In this document: positions 5,408 to 6,039 of the stretch, in pieces
Position numbering within the stretch: position 1 is the first letter of the stretch
Layout of the letters: the number at the start of each line of letters is the position of its first letter
Origin: an uncultured Collinsella sp.
Lineage (GTDB): Bacteria > Actinomycetota > Coriobacteriia > Coriobacteriales > Coriobacteriaceae
Direction: 5' to 3'
Length of the DNA: 6,039 nucleotides
Assembly: GCA_900547285.1 (NCBI GenBank)
Contig: URGF01000115.1
Location: forward strand, 1 to 6,039
The notes under the pieces: model-generated
The model's database searches: none
Told to the model about the DNA's origin: nothing
The model's input: only the letters and a program-made list of their open reading frames with translations
Made by a program: the position numbers and the translations under genes

Positions 5408-6039
5408 TGAACGTGCTCCAAACGTGATGCAGACCGGCGATGAACTTGTCGATGTCGGCCTTGTCGTTGTAGAAGGCCACGCTGGCGCGGCAGCAGGCGA
5501 GGTTCTCGACGCCCAGCCAGGTGAGCAGCGGCTGCGCGCAGTGGTGACCGGCGCGGATGCAGACGCCGTCCATGTCCATGATGCTCGCGACGTCGTGCGG
5601 GTGGATGCCGCGGACGTTAAAGCTCACGACGCCGTGATGGTTGTCCCAATAGATGGATCCGATGATCTGGACAAAGTCGAGCTGCATGAGTTCGCCCATC
5701 AGATAGTGGACGAGTGCCTGCTCGCGAGCCTGGATGTTCTCGTAACCCACGGTGTTGACCAGGTAGTCGAGGGCGGCACCCGTGGCGAAGATGCCGGCGG
5801 CGTCCTGCGTGCCGGCTTCGAACTTCTCGGGGACGGGCGCCCAGACAGCGTCCTGCTCGGTGACCGAGTCGATCATCTCGCCGCCGGTGAGCATGGGCGG
5901 CATGGCGTTGAGCAGGTCCATCTTGCCCCACAGCACGCCGATGCCCATGGGGCCCATGGCCTTGTGCGCGCTAAAGGCAAAGAAGTCGGCTCCCAGGTCG
6001 GCCACATCGACCGGCATGTGCGGCAGCGACTGTGCGCCG
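5400..6039 (-). CDS. sufS: SufS cysteine desulfurase, C-terminal part (5' end beyond the window)
   Basis: The last 212 codons of a group II cysteine desulfurase are visible; about 190-200 N-terminal residues are missing beyond the right edge. The enzyme uses pyridoxal phosphate to convert cysteine to alanine and a protein persulfide. The visible part opens with GAQSLPHMPVDV, the family's cofactor-contact segment. FSAHKAMGPMGIGVLWGK holds the cofactor lysine (codon 5963-5961). RAGHHCAQPLL holds the persulfide cysteine (codon 5540-5538), in the form typical of SufU-dependent SufS. RASVAFYNDKADIDKF near the end is also typical. The stop TAA (5402-5400) overlaps the sufU start. The ATG at 6017 is internal and not the start, since the frame remains open and conserved to the window edge. 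sufC, sufB and sufD probably lie upstream, outside the window. Confidence 0.95.
   Translation of the reverse strand, partial: GAQSLPHMPVDVADLGADFFAFSAHKAMGPMGIGVLWGKMDLLNAMPPMLTGGEMIDSVTEQDAVWAPVPEKFEAGTQDAAGIFATGAALDYLVNTVGYENIQAREQALVHYLMGELMQLDFVQIIGSIYWDNHHGVVSFNVRGIHPHDVASIMDMDGVCIRAGHHCAQPLLTWLGVENLACCRASVAFYNDKADIDKFIAGLHHVWSTFNG

Overview
The window is a GC-rich bacterial segment. It holds four complete protein genes and one gene cut by the right edge on the minus or plus strand as follows: four minus-strand genes and one plus-strand gene. The type II SufS/SufU pair, the NifU-like plus GGGtGRT pair, a soluble FrdA/NadB-like flavoprotein and a REP-associated transposase together suggest an anaerobic gut actinobacterium of the Coriobacteriia (Collinsella-like). 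That assignment is inference from gene content and composition, not from a marker gene.

Layout from left to right. Bases 43-117 hold two related palindromes in opposite orientation, each headed by a TAG-type tetranucleotide, which resembles a REP doublet (REPIN/BIME). Bases 164-1690 (minus) encode a FAD-dependent oxidoreductase of the fumarate reductase / L-aspartate oxidase family with no partner subunit in view. A strong minus-strand terminator at 1875-1911 ends the next unit, a two-gene operon read leftwards: a NifU-like protein (2969-3703) followed 18 bp later by a GGGtGRT-family protein (1946-2950). A gene-free stretch of about 400 bp (3704-4106) separates this operon from a divergent REP-associated tyrosine transposase (RAYT) on the plus strand (4107-4907). 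A hairpin terminator (4908-4944) lies between the convergent ends of the RAYT and sufU. sufU (4973-5407) is preceded and overlapped by 8 bp by sufS (5400 to the right edge).

How the genes fit together. SufS takes sulfur from cysteine and SufU, which has all of its zinc ligands, accepts it, so the right side is the tail of a Suf iron-sulfur assembly operon whose sufCBD genes probably lie beyond the window. The NifU-like protein has the same fold family as SufU but keeps only the central cysteine in register. It is therefore probably not a standard scaffold, and its GGGtGRT partner has no established function. This pair is the best candidate in the window for an undescribed system. The RAYT and the REP-like doublet 4 kb away may be the enzyme and the substrate of one transposition system.
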